Of a stretch of 64,000 nucleotides of DNA, positions 28,396 through 37,249 are shown piece by piece. The position numbers were made by a program, and so were the translations under genes. Position 1 is the first letter of the stretch. Every line of letters begins with the position of its first letter. This stretch comes from Xylophilus sp042867185. Lineage in GTDB: Bacteria; Pseudomonadota; Gammaproteobacteria; Burkholderiales; Burkholderiaceae_C. The DNA lies in contig JBHZQV010000011.1 in the NCBI GenBank assembly GCA_042867185.1, forward strand, positions 78,463 through 142,462, read 5' to 3'. The notes beneath the pieces were generated by a model. That model ran no database searches. It was given only the letters and a program-made list of their open reading frames with translations, and had not been told where the DNA came from.

Positions 28396-29129
28396 CGCGC
28401 CGCCCCTTCCGGCATGCCGCGCGCATGGTGCAGGTAGATGCGCTCGAGTTCGCCGTGGTCCACGTCCCGCGCCGCGATGTCCGCCACCAGGCGCCCTTCC
28501 CGCAGGATGCCGATGTGGTCCGCGACCTGCAATGCGTTGAACAGGTCGTGGGTCGCCATCAGCACCGCCATGCCTTCCGCCCGGGCCTGGCGCACGCTCT
28601 GGGCGAACGCGTGGGCCGCGGCCGGGTCCAGGCCCGAGGTGGGCTCGTCCAGCAGCATCGCGCTGGCCTTGCGGGCCCGGGCGATGGCCAGCCCCACCTT
28701 CTGCCGCATGCCTTTGGAGTATCCGGACACGCGCCGGTCGTGGGCGTCTTCGCCCAGTCCGCCGGCCCGCAGCAGCGCCCGGCATTCCGGCCGCGACAGG
28801 GCGATGGCCGAGAGCATGCAGAAATAGCGCAGGTTCTCGACCCCCGTCAGGTAGGGATAGAGCGCGACGTTCTCCGGCAGGTAGGCCAGGCGCAGGCGGG
28901 CCTGCTGCGCCTGCCGCGACGCGTCGATCCCGGCCACCAGCGCCTGGCCCCGCTCGGCCGGGACGAAGCCCAGGAAGGCATTCAGCGTGGTCGTCTTGCC
29001 CGCGCCGTTGCCGCCGAGCAGCGCGTAGACGCAGCCGGCCGGCACCCGCAGGTCCAGCGCGTCGAGCGTCACCCGCGGGCCGCGCCGGACGGTGAGGCCC
29101 CGCGCCTCCAGCACCGCTTCGCCGTCCAT
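28392..29129 (-). CDS. ABC transporter ATP-binding protein (CcmA/NosF-like)
   Basis: 245-residue ATPase. Walker A is GGNGAGKTT, the signature VSGYSKGMRQKVGLAIA, Walker B AMLLDEPTSGLDP and the H-loop MATHDLF. It energises the two DUF3526 permeases downstream. The ATG at 29129 overlaps the TonB receptor stop by one base (TGATG), so the outer-membrane receptor and ABC genes are one operon. Confidence 0.9.
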   Translation of the reverse strand: MDGEAVLEARGLTVRRGPRVTLDALDLRVPAGCVYALLGGNGAGKTTTLNAFLGFVPAERGQALVAGIDASRQAQQARLRLAYLPENVALYPYLTGVENLRYFCMLSAIALSRPECRALLRAGGLGEDAHDRRVSGYSKGMRQKVGLAIARARKASAMLLDEPTSGLDPAAAHAFAQSVRQARAEGMAVLMATHDLFNALQVADHIGILREGRLVADIAARDVDHGELERIYLHHARGMPEGAAR

Positions 29130-31243
29130 CAGAAGAAGTAGCGCAGGGACGCGCCGACGGTGGTGCGCGGGACCGGCGACAGCATCAGCCCGGCGGCGCT
29201 GCCGTAGGCGATCTCGCTGCCGAAGCGGTGCGGCTGGAAGACCGCGTACAGCGACAGTTCGGCCGACTTCCACGCATAGGTCCCGCGCAGGTCGTAGCGG
29301 GTGTAGAGCGGCATGGTGCGCTCCTGCGTGGCCGGTGTGCCGACGTAGTACGGGATGTCGGAGATGAGGTAGGCATCGGCATTGAGGGTCACCTGCCCGC
29401 CACCGAGGGCGAAGCGGTGCTGGGCGCCGCCCTTGATTTGCGTGGCCGGGACCGACAGCCGGGCGCCGGTGTTGGCGGCCGGGTTGTTGGCCTTGGCTTC
29501 GAGAATGCGGCCCACGCTGGCGTACACGCTGCTCGCGCCGGTCAGGCGCCAGCGGGTTTCCAGCTCGAATCCCTTGCGGGTGGTGTCGCCCACCGACCGG
29601 AAGGACCCGTCCGCCTGGCCGACGATCTCGTCGCTGTTGAGGATGTAGTAGGCCGCGCCGGAGACCGTCCAGTCCTGCGCCGGGCGGGCGGTGAAGCCCA
29701 GGTCGTAGGAACGCACCTTGCTCGGCTTGACCTGGCTCACGACGCCGCCCGCTGCGCCCAGCGGCCCGGTGGCGCCGCTGCTGCTGATCTGCTCGGCGGC
29801 CGGCGACCGCATGCCTTCGGCCACGTTGGCGAACAGCTCCAGCTGCGGCAGCACCGTCCAGGACGCCCCCAGCTTGGGCGTGAACACCCCCTTGCGGTAG
29901 CCGGTGCTGGCCGCCGGCAGCTTCAGGTTCTGGATGTCGTAGTCGAAGCGGTCGTAGCGCAGGCCGGCGCTCAGTTTCAGGTCGCGCGTCGCCTTCCACT
30001 GGCCCTGGGCGAACACGCCGTAGGTGAGCAGGTCCAGGCCCTGGTCGTTCATGTAGTCGGCGGTGGGCAGGCGGTTGGTGAAGATGCGGCGGTAGGCATC
30101 GCCGCGGTCCTTGCGCAGCTCGGTGCCCAGCACCAGGCCGGCGTCGCCGAAGCGGAGGTTGTGGAACAGCCGGGCGCCGTAGATGTCGCGGTCGTCCACG
30201 CCGACCGTGTGCTGGGTGGCGTTGCTGGTGATGGCGCGCTGGCGGTCGAAGCTCTCGGCGTAGGCGGTGGCGTACCAGCCGGCTTCGCCCTCGGCCGGGG
30301 CGCGGTTGAAGACCAGGCTGGTCCGGCGGGCCGCGCCGAAGCCGGGGTTGTTGGCCTGGGTGGAACGGGGGTCCAGGCCACGCTGCAGGTCGGGCAGCAG
30401 CAGATAGCCGGCCGCCTCGAAATCCGCGACGTAGCGGGTCAGGCGCAGGCTGTAGCGCCCACCGTCGCGCTGGGTCGACAACTTCCAGGACAGGCTGTCG
30501 CGGTCGGTGCCGGACGCATACCGGTAGCCGTCGTTGCGGTAGATGTCGGCCACCAGCAGCGAGTCGATGTCGGCCGCGCTGGTGGCGAACCGGTTGGACA
30601 GCACCAGGGTGGTCCGCTTCAGGCCGTAGCGTTCGGCCCCGACGCTGATGCTGGAGGGCGTGGCCGGACCGCCGTCGCGGGTGCGGATGTCCACCGCGCC
30701 GGCCCGGTTCTGGTCGCCGTACAGCGCCGAGACCGGCCCCTTGATGACGTCGATGCCGCCGATCAGTTCGGGGTTGAGCCATTCCAGGAACACCGGTCCG
30801 TGGCCGGCACCGCCCTGGCTCGACGGGATGTTCTGCGGCACGCCGTCCACGTAGACCGCGGTGTCGGCGCCGTGGGTGCCCTGGGTGGCGAAGCCGCGCA
30901 TCCGGAATCCGTTGCCGGTCTCGCCTTGGTCGATGTTGTTGGCCAGCACGCCGGGGATGCGGCGGAACACGTTGGAGATGTCGCGGCCGATGGTGGTGTT
31001 GGCGATCTCCGCTTCGCCGATGTGCTGCACCGTGGCCGGCAGGGCGGCCGGCCGGATGCTGAGGTCGGCGCGGTCGCCGGGCTGGCGGTTGGCCGTGCCG
31101 CTGCTGTCCTGCACGGTGACCGTGGGCAGGGCGGTACCGGTCTGGGCCCGGGCCGCGGGGCTGGTCGCCAGGACGAGGACGGCCAGCATCAGGGGGGACA
31201 GGGGCAAGGCGCGCGGCAGTGTGGCCGGGGTGGACGGGGTCAT
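29129..31243 (-). CDS. TonB-dependent outer-membrane receptor
   Basis: 704-residue receptor. It has a signal peptide (about 1-33), a short N-terminus with TVTVQD (TonB-box-like), a plug domain (about 60-180; VYVDGVPQN, IDVIKGPVSALYGDQNRAGAVDI) and a 22-strand barrel ending in aromatic residues YFF, the usual barrel signature. No N-terminal signalling domain, so it does not regulate a FecI-type sigma. It is encoded between a small His/Cys-rich protein and an ABC transporter. The ligand is not determinable; copper or a metallophore are both possible from context. Confidence 0.88.
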   Translation of the reverse strand: MTPSTPATLPRALPLSPLMLAVLVLATSPAARAQTGTALPTVTVQDSSGTANRQPGDRADLSIRPAALPATVQHIGEAEIANTTIGRDISNVFRRIPGVLANNIDQGETGNGFRMRGFATQGTHGADTAVYVDGVPQNIPSSQGGAGHGPVFLEWLNPELIGGIDVIKGPVSALYGDQNRAGAVDIRTRDGGPATPSSISVGAERYGLKRTTLVLSNRFATSAADIDSLLVADIYRNDGYRYASGTDRDSLSWKLSTQRDGGRYSLRLTRYVADFEAAGYLLLPDLQRGLDPRSTQANNPGFGAARRTSLVFNRAPAEGEAGWYATAYAESFDRQRAITSNATQHTVGVDDRDIYGARLFHNLRFGDAGLVLGTELRKDRGDAYRRIFTNRLPTADYMNDQGLDLLTYGVFAQGQWKATRDLKLSAGLRYDRFDYDIQNLKLPAASTGYRKGVFTPKLGASWTVLPQLELFANVAEGMRSPAAEQISSSGATGPLGAAGGVVSQVKPSKVRSYDLGFTARPAQDWTVSGAAYYILNSDEIVGQADGSFRSVGDTTRKGFELETRWRLTGASSVYASVGRILEAKANNPAANTGARLSVPATQIKGGAQHRFALGGGQVTLNADAYLISDIPYYVGTPATQERTMPLYTRYDLRGTYAWKSAELSLYAVFQPHRFGSEIAYGSAAGLMLSPVPRTTVGASLRYFF

Positions 31244-31366
31244 GGAAATCTCGGGAAGGAATCAGCCAGAAGGACGCGCGGATGCGCGCCAGCCCTGCCG
31301 GAAAGGCAGGGCGTCTTGAAGCGATGGAGGACCAGGAAGCGGCTGGGCCGCAGGGCGCCTGTCGCG

Positions 31367-31738
31367 TCAGGCGGCGGGAGGCCCGCGCGGCTCGGCCGCG
31401 AGTTCGCTGCGGCCTGTGCGGCGGCCTTGCGGCCAGGCGACAGGTGGCGGATGGGACTCGGCATGGAAGCGCAGGGCGTCCGGCGCGCCGCCCGCCGCAT
31501 GGTGCTGTCCGTGGAACAGGCACCAGACGCAGCCGTGGTGCCTGCCGTCCTTGCCGCCATCGGCGTCCACCGCACCGTCGCCGTCCGGCTGGTCGAGGAC
31601 GCCCACCAGGCTGGCGACGGCGTCGGCGCCGAGCGGTTCCGCCGCGTGCTGCGCCATGTGCAGCGGCCACGCCAGCAGGACACACGCCATGGAAACGGCG
31701 ATGACCCAGTAGGTGGTGAGCGTGCGGCAGCGGAACAT
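31367..31738 (-). CDS. Small His/Cys-rich membrane protein (DUF2946-like)
   Basis: 123-residue protein with one N-terminal hydrophobic segment (about 10-28) followed by a soluble domain with HHGCVWCLFHGQHH at about 67-80, a cluster of potential metal ligands. This resembles DUF2946 proteins, which tend to accompany copper-linked TonB receptors. It precedes the TonB receptor on the same strand by 123 bases and probably belongs to the same unit. The proline/arginine-rich end may be overextended. Function in metal handling is inference. Confidence 0.6.
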   Translation of the reverse strand: MFRCRTLTTYWVIAVSMACVLLAWPLHMAQHAAEPLGADAVASLVGVLDQPDGDGAVDADGGKDGRHHGCVWCLFHGQHHAAGGAPDALRFHAESHPPPVAWPQGRRTGRSELAAEPRGPPAA

Positions 31739-31906
31739 GCGGTAGGAACGGGTTTCGGCCCGGGGCGGGATTCTGCCTGACGGACATGTCGGTCCCGGCT
31801 GCCGCCGCACACCGCGGAATCCTCGTATTACCTGTCGCTTTTCCGCATTGAAGACAATAGCGGCCACGCGGCCCGGCGTTCGACCGGCCCCCTCTGCCCA
31901 ATCCCC

Positions 31907-32488
31907 ATGACCGAACCCACCCCCCTTCCCTTCCTCTCCCGCCTGTCCCTGGCCTTCGGCAGCTTCTTCGCGCTGCTGGGCGACGACCGGCTCGCCGCCC
32001 GCGTGCAGGCGCTGCGCAGCGGCGCGCCGCTGGCCAGCGAGGTGCCGCCGCCCGCGCCGGTGCAGGCGCCACCGCCGCCGCCACCGCCCGCGCCCGTGCG
32101 CGCCACGGCCGATGTCGATGCCGCCCTGCAACTGCTGGCCCTGCTGCAGCGCGAGTCGCGTTTCGTCGACTTTCTGCAGGAAGACATCGCGGCCTATTCC
32201 GATGCCGACGTGGGCGGCGCCGCGCGCCTGTTGCACGGCGGCGCGCGCAAGGTGCTGCATGACACCTTCGACCTGGAGGCCGTGCGCACCGAGGCCGAAG
32301 GCAGCCGCCTGACGCTGCCCGCGGGCTTCGACGCCGCCGCCGTGCGGGTGACCGGCAACGTCGTCGGCCAGCCGCCGTTCACCGGCACGCTGCAGCACAA
32401 GGGCTGGCGCGCCACGGCCGTGCGGCTGCCGGCGCTGACCGAGGGACACGACACCCGCGTGATCGCCCCGGCGGAGGTGGAGCTGTGA
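31907..32488 (+). CDS. DUF2760 family protein
   Basis: 193-residue cytosolic protein of the DUF2760 family. A Pro-rich linker (about 45-64) separates a short N-terminal helix from the conserved domain (ALQLLALLQRESRFVDFLQEDIAAYSD...). It overlaps the first Hsp70-like gene (ATG within its last bases), which overlaps the next. The triad DUF2760-Hsp70-Hsp70 recurs in proteobacteria, so it may be a cofactor or client of the two Hsp70-like proteins. Its biochemical role is unknown. Confidence 0.85.
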   Translation: MTEPTPLPFLSRLSLAFGSFFALLGDDRLAARVQALRSGAPLASEVPPPAPVQAPPPPPPPAPVRATADVDAALQLLALLQRESRFVDFLQEDIAAYSDADVGGAARLLHGGARKVLHDTFDLEAVRTEAEGSRLTLPAGFDAAAVRVTGNVVGQPPFTGTLQHKGWRATAVRLPALTEGHDTRVIAPAEVEL

Positions 32489-34305
32489 GCGGCCCGCGAT
32501 ACGCCATCGGCATCGACCTGGGCACCACCCACAGCGCGCTGTCCTGGGTCGATCTGCAGGCCGAAGGCGCAGCGCCCGAGATCCTGCCCGTCGCCCAGCA
32601 GAGCGGCCCCGGCGCGGTGCAGGACTTCGCCCTGCTGCCCTCCTTCCTCTACCTGCCGCACGCCAGCGAATTCGCCGCCGGCGACCTGGCCCTGCCCTGG
32701 AACCCCGCGCCCGACCGCATCGCCGGCGAATGGGCCCGCAGCCACGGCGCGCTGACGCCGATCCGCCTGGTCTCCAGCGCCAAGAGCTGGCTCGGCCATG
32801 CGGGCGTGGACCGGCGCGCCGGCATCCTGCCGGCCGATGCACCGGCCGAGGTGGCGCGCATCTCGCCGCTGGCCGCCAGCACCCACTACCTGCAGCACCT
32901 GCGCGACGCCTGGAACCACCGCCATCCCGAGGCGCCGTTCGACCGGCAGGCGGTCACCGTCACCATCCCGGCGTCGTTCGACCCGGCCGCCCGTGAGCTG
33001 ACGGCCGAGGCCGCCCAGGCCGCCGGCTACCAGGGCATCACCCTGCTGGAGGAACCCCAGGCCGCGCTCTACAGCTGGATCGCCGGCAGCGCCGGGGACT
33101 GGCGCAAGCAGGTGCAGGTCGGCGACGTGATCCTGGTGGTGGACGTGGGCGGCGGCACCAGCGACTTCTCGCTGATCGCGGTGACCGAGGACGCCGGCAA
33201 CCTGCAGCTCAACCGCGTGGCGGTGGGCGAGCACATCCTGCTGGGGGGCGACAACATGGACCTGGCGCTGGCCCACGGCGTGGCGCGCGGCCTGGCCGCC
33301 GAAGGCAAGCAGCTCGACCCGTGGCAGATGCGCGCGCTGACCTACGCCTGCCGCCTCGCCAAGGAGCAATTGCTGGGCGATGCCGATCTGCAGAGCGTGC
33401 CGCTGGTCGTGCCCAGCCGCGGCTCCAAACTCATCGGCGGATCGATCAAGACGGAGCTGCAGCGCGACCTGCTGACCGCCCTGCTGCTCGAAGGCTTCTT
33501 CCCGGCGGTGGACAGCGGCGCCCGGCCGGTCGTCCGCCCGCGCGCCGGCCTCACCCAGATCGGCCTGCCCTATGCGCAGGACGCCGCGGTGACGCGCCAC
33601 CTGGCCGCGCTGCTGGGCCGCCAGGCCGGTGCCACCGCGCAGCTGGCGGGCTTCGCGCAGCCGGAGGGCGCGACCTTCCTGCACCCGACGGCGGTGCTGT
33701 TCAACGGCGGCGTGTTCAAGTCCGCCCTGCTGGCCGACCGCGTGCTCTCCACGCTGAACGCCTGGCTGGCCGCCGACGGCGCACCCGCCGCGCGGCTGCT
33801 ACCGGGCGCCGACATGGACCACGCGGTGGCACGCGGCGCGGCCTACTACGGCCAGGTGCGCCAGGGCCAGGGCATCCGCATCCGCGGCGGCACCGCCCAG
33901 GCCTACTACGTGGGCATCGAGTCGAGCATGCCGGCGGTGCCGGGACTGGAGCCGCCGGTGCAGGCGCTGTGCGTGGCACCCTTCGGCATGGAGGAAGGCT
34001 CCGAGGCGCCGCTGCCGCCGCAGCAGCTGGGCCTGGTGGTCGGCGAATCGGTGCGCTTCCGCTTCTTCGGCTCGTCGGTGCGGCGTGACGACCAGCCCGG
34101 CACGCTGCTGGACTTCTGGTCGCCCGACGAGCTGCAGGAGCTCGCGCAGATCGAGGCCACGCTGCCCGCCGAGGGCCGTGCCGTGGGCGAGGTGGTGCCG
34201 GTGCAGCTGCGCGCGCGGGTGACCGACATCGGCACGCTGGAGCTGCTGGCCGAAGCGGCAGGCGGCGCGCACTGGAAGGTGGAGTTCGACGTCCGCGACG
34301 CATGA
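32485..34305 (+). CDS. Hsp70-like chaperone, first of pair
   Basis: 606-residue Hsp70-family protein. The actin-like ATPase domain has the phosphate-binding IGIDLGTTHSALSW at about 8-21, VVDVGGGTSDFS near 213, and GGDNMDLALA. The C-terminal beta part (VPVQLRARVTDIGTLEL) is a shortened substrate domain, unlike DnaK. It belongs to the HscC/YegD-like group, not DnaK. Start and stop overlap its neighbours by four bases, implying coupled synthesis. No J-domain or GrpE partner gene lies nearby. Confidence 0.85.
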   Translation: MSGPRYAIGIDLGTTHSALSWVDLQAEGAAPEILPVAQQSGPGAVQDFALLPSFLYLPHASEFAAGDLALPWNPAPDRIAGEWARSHGALTPIRLVSSAKSWLGHAGVDRRAGILPADAPAEVARISPLAASTHYLQHLRDAWNHRHPEAPFDRQAVTVTIPASFDPAARELTAEAAQAAGYQGITLLEEPQAALYSWIAGSAGDWRKQVQVGDVILVVDVGGGTSDFSLIAVTEDAGNLQLNRVAVGEHILLGGDNMDLALAHGVARGLAAEGKQLDPWQMRALTYACRLAKEQLLGDADLQSVPLVVPSRGSKLIGGSIKTELQRDLLTALLLEGFFPAVDSGARPVVRPRAGLTQIGLPYAQDAAVTRHLAALLGRQAGATAQLAGFAQPEGATFLHPTAVLFNGGVFKSALLADRVLSTLNAWLAADGAPAARLLPGADMDHAVARGAAYYGQVRQGQGIRIRGGTAQAYYVGIESSMPAVPGLEPPVQALCVAPFGMEEGSEAPLPPQQLGLVVGESVRFRFFGSSVRRDDQPGTLLDFWSPDELQELAQIEATLPAEGRAVGEVVPVQLRARVTDIGTLELLAEAAGGAHWKVEFDVRDA

Positions 34306-37097
34306 TGGCGGCCGCCTTCCGCATCGGCATCGACCTGGGCACCACCCACACGGTGCTGGCCTTCGCGCCCGTCGGGTCGGACGACATCCAGGTCTTCGCG
34401 GTCCCGCAGAGCATCGCCGCCGGCGAGGTCGCGCCGCGGCCCCTGCTGCCCTCGCTGCGCTTCCATGCGGCCGAGGGCGCGCTGGCGGCAGCCGACCTGC
34501 CCCTGCCGTGGCCCTCGGACGAGCCGGCCATCCTGGGCGCCTTCGCGCGCGACCTGGGCCAGCAGACACCCGGCCGGCTGGTGGCCAGCGCCAAGAGCTG
34601 GCTGTCGCACGCGTCGGTCGACCGCACCGCCGCCATCCTGCCCTGGGGCGCGCCGGACGACGTGGCCAAGGTCTCCCCGCTGGAAGCCAGCGCCAGCTAC
34701 CTGCGCCACCTGCGCCGGGCCTGGGACCGGGCCCACCCCGATGCGCCGCTCGCGCAGCAGCCCACCGTGCTCACCGTGCCGGCCTCGTTCGACGACGGCG
34801 CGCGCCAGCTGACCTTGCAGGCCGCGGCGCGGGCCGGCCTGGGCCCGGTCCACCTGATCGAGGAACCGCAGGCCGCGTTCTACGACTGGGTGTTCGACCA
34901 CCGCGACGACCTGCAAACGCAGCTGGCCGGCACGCGGCGCCTGCTGGTGGTCGATGTGGGCGGCGGCACCACCGACCTCACCCTGGTCGATGTCGCGCTG
35001 GACGCGGCGGGCCGGCCGCAACTCGCGCGCACCGGCGTCGGCGACCATCTGGTGCTGGGCGGCGACAACATGGACCTGGCGCTGGCGCGGTGGATCGAGC
35101 CCCGGCTGTCGGCCGGGCCGTCGGTCCCCGGGCCCGCTGGCGCCGGACATCCCCCAGACGGCGGCCACCGTAGCGCCCAGCCCGCAACACGCCCCTCGCT
35201 GTCGGCCATCCAGCTGGCGCAACTCACCCAGCGCTGCCGCAGCGCCAAGGAGCGCCTGCTGGCCCCGGGCGGACCGGCGGAGACCACGGTCACGCTGCAG
35301 GGCGGCGGCAGCCGGCTGATCGGCGGCGCGCGCGCGGCCCCGCTCACCCGGGCCGACGTGGATGCGCTGCTGGTCGACGGCTTCTTCCCCCCGGTCGCGG
35401 CCGACGCGCAGCCCCGGCGCGCACGGGGCGCGCTGGTGGAGTTCGGCCTGCCCTATGCGCACGACGCCGCCATCACGCGGCACATCGCGGCCTTCCTGCA
35501 GCGCCAGGGCGGCGCCCTGCCCGACGCGGTGCTGCTCAACGGTGGCGTGTTCCATGCGCCGGTGCTGCGCGAGCGCCTGCTGGCCACGCTGCGCAGCTGG
35601 CAGCCGGCGGGCACCCCGCCGGTCCGCCTGCTGGACGCGCGCCGGCTCGACGCCGCCGTCGCGCGTGGCGCGGTCGCCTACGCCATGGCCCGCGCCGGCC
35701 GCGCGCCGCGCATCCGCAGCGGGGCCGCGCGCGCCTACTACCTCGCGCTCGAGGACGGCCAGGGCGTCTGCGTGCTGCCGCACGGCACCCCCGAGGGCGA
35801 GACGGTGCGGCTGGAAGCCCGGCGCTTCCGCCTGCGACTGGGCCGCCCGGTGCGCTTCAACCTCGCCACCAGCGCCGCCGACCGGCGGCACCGCGCCGGC
35901 GACCTGGTCGCGCTGCAGGACGGCCTGCAGCGCCTGCCCCCCATCGCCACCGTGCTGGAACCCCGAGCCGGTGCGGCCGGCGAGGTGCAGGTGCTGCTCG
36001 ACGCCCGGATCACCGAGGTCGGCACGCTGGAGATGCACTGCGTGGCCGATGGCGGAACCGATGCGTCCCGCCAACGCTGGAAGCTCGAGTTCCAGCTGCG
36101 CGGCGATGCGGCCGCGCAGGATGCCGCGCCCCCCGTCGCGGCCCCTCCACGCTTGCCCGAAGCCCTGGCGGCCATCGACCGCGTCTACGGCGATAAGAAG
36201 CAGGGCGTGGACGCCAAGGAGGTCCGCCAGCTGCGTGCCACGCTGGAACGCCTGCTGGGCGAACGCGCCGGCTGGCCTGCCGCACTGCTGCGCACCCTGT
36301 TCGGCGCGCTGCTGCAGGGCGCCCGGCGGCGGCGCCGCTCGCCGCAGCACGAGCGCACCTGGTTCAACCTGGTCGGCTTCACCCTGCGGCCGGGCTTCGG
36401 CGATCCGCTCGACGGCTGGCGGATGGAACAGATGTGGGAATTGTTCGGCCCCGGCATCGCGCACAGCGACGACAACCCGCAGTGGTCCGAATGGTGGACG
36501 CTGTGGCGCCGGATCGCGGGCGGCCTGGGCGCGGACCAGCAGCAGATGGTCTACGAGGCCGTCGCCTACTACCTGCAGCCCCCCGGCGGCACCGACATCG
36601 CCGCGCCCGAAGGCCCGCCGATGCGCGCGCTCGACGAGCTGCTGCGCATGGCGGCCTCGTTCGAGCGCATCCAGCCCGCCGACAAGGTGCGGTTCGGCGG
36701 CTGGCTGCTGCAGCGGCTGCGGCAGGGCGCCACCGCCGAACTCTGGTGGGCGCTGGGCCGCCTGGGCGCGCGCCAGCCGCTCTACGCCAGCCTGCACCAT
36801 GTCCTGCCGCCCGCCACCGCGCAGGACTGGCTCGCGCAGATCGACACGATCGCGCCGGACTGGGCCCGCCACGAGGCCGCGGCCTTCGCCGTGGCCCAGA
36901 TCGCGCGGGCCACGGGCGACCGGGCACGCGACCTGCCCGAGGCCCTGCGCCTGCGGATCGCCGGGCAGTTGCAGGCCGCGCACGCGGCGCCCGGCTGGGC
37001 CGCGATGGTGCGGGAGGTGACGGTACTGGAGGAGGCCGACCAGCGCCGGGTGTTCGGCGAAGCATTGCCGCCCGGGCTGGTGCTGCTGAGCGGCTGA
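34302..37097 (+). CDS. Hsp70-like chaperone with C-terminal extension (DUF3731 type), second of pair
   Basis: 931-residue protein: an Hsp70 ATPase domain (IGIDLGTTHTVLAF; VVDVGGGTTDLTLVDV; GGDNMDLALARWIE) to about 590, then a 300-residue helical extension from about 620 (ALAAIDRVYGDKKQGVDAKEV; WNRT-like HERTWFNLVGFTLRPGFGDP; GGWLLQRLRQGATAELWWALG) of the DUF3731 kind. A low-complexity Gly/Pro/His insertion lies near residue 275. Overlap with the first Hsp70 implies a complex. Probably a specialised chaperone. Confidence 0.85.
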   Translation: MMAAAFRIGIDLGTTHTVLAFAPVGSDDIQVFAVPQSIAAGEVAPRPLLPSLRFHAAEGALAAADLPLPWPSDEPAILGAFARDLGQQTPGRLVASAKSWLSHASVDRTAAILPWGAPDDVAKVSPLEASASYLRHLRRAWDRAHPDAPLAQQPTVLTVPASFDDGARQLTLQAAARAGLGPVHLIEEPQAAFYDWVFDHRDDLQTQLAGTRRLLVVDVGGGTTDLTLVDVALDAAGRPQLARTGVGDHLVLGGDNMDLALARWIEPRLSAGPSVPGPAGAGHPPDGGHRSAQPATRPSLSAIQLAQLTQRCRSAKERLLAPGGPAETTVTLQGGGSRLIGGARAAPLTRADVDALLVDGFFPPVAADAQPRRARGALVEFGLPYAHDAAITRHIAAFLQRQGGALPDAVLLNGGVFHAPVLRERLLATLRSWQPAGTPPVRLLDARRLDAAVARGAVAYAMARAGRAPRIRSGAARAYYLALEDGQGVCVLPHGTPEGETVRLEARRFRLRLGRPVRFNLATSAADRRHRAGDLVALQDGLQRLPPIATVLEPRAGAAGEVQVLLDARITEVGTLEMHCVADGGTDASRQRWKLEFQLRGDAAAQDAAPPVAAPPRLPEALAAIDRVYGDKKQGVDAKEVRQLRATLERLLGERAGWPAALLRTLFGALLQGARRRRRSPQHERTWFNLVGFTLRPGFGDPLDGWRMEQMWELFGPGIAHSDDNPQWSEWWTLWRRIAGGLGADQQQMVYEAVAYYLQPPGGTDIAAPEGPPMRALDELLRMAASFERIQPADKVRFGGWLLQRLRQGATAELWWALGRLGARQPLYASLHHVLPPATAQDWLAQIDTIAPDWARHEAAAFAVAQIARATGDRARDLPEALRLRIAGQLQAAHAAPGWAAMVREVTVLEEADQRRVFGEALPPGLVLLSG

Positions 37098-37189
37098 TCC
37101 GCAGGGGATGGCGTCCGCCGCGCTCCTGTGGAAAGCCCCCCCGCAGGACGCATCCGACTTTCCAGAAAAAGGTTGCATGCAAACGATAC

Positions 37190-37208
37190 AATAAGAATCG
37201 TTTTCATT
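37190..37208 (+). promoter_or_regulatory. Fur-box-like operator before the siderophore receptor
   Basis: The 19-base site AATAAGAATCGTTTTCATT reads on the other strand as AATGAAAACGATTCTTATT. This is close to the Fur consensus of alternating GATAAT hexamers, and it lies 42 bases before the TonB receptor start at 37250. Iron-repressed transcription is likely. Confidence 0.65.
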
Positions 37209-37249
37209 ACTTTTCGTGTCTGGGGCTGCTTTCTGCGGTGTCGGGCCGC

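Noticed and set aside
31739..31860. Possible cobalamin or other riboswitch upstream of the TonB operon
   Set aside because: GC-rich with CAGCCGG-like pieces, but the conserved cobalamin core boxes are not in the right order. Not supported.
36434..37249. Upstream extension of the siderophore receptor's frame
   Set aside because: The open frame continues upstream but overlaps the Hsp70-like gene in another frame. The signal peptide and Fur box place the real start at 37250.
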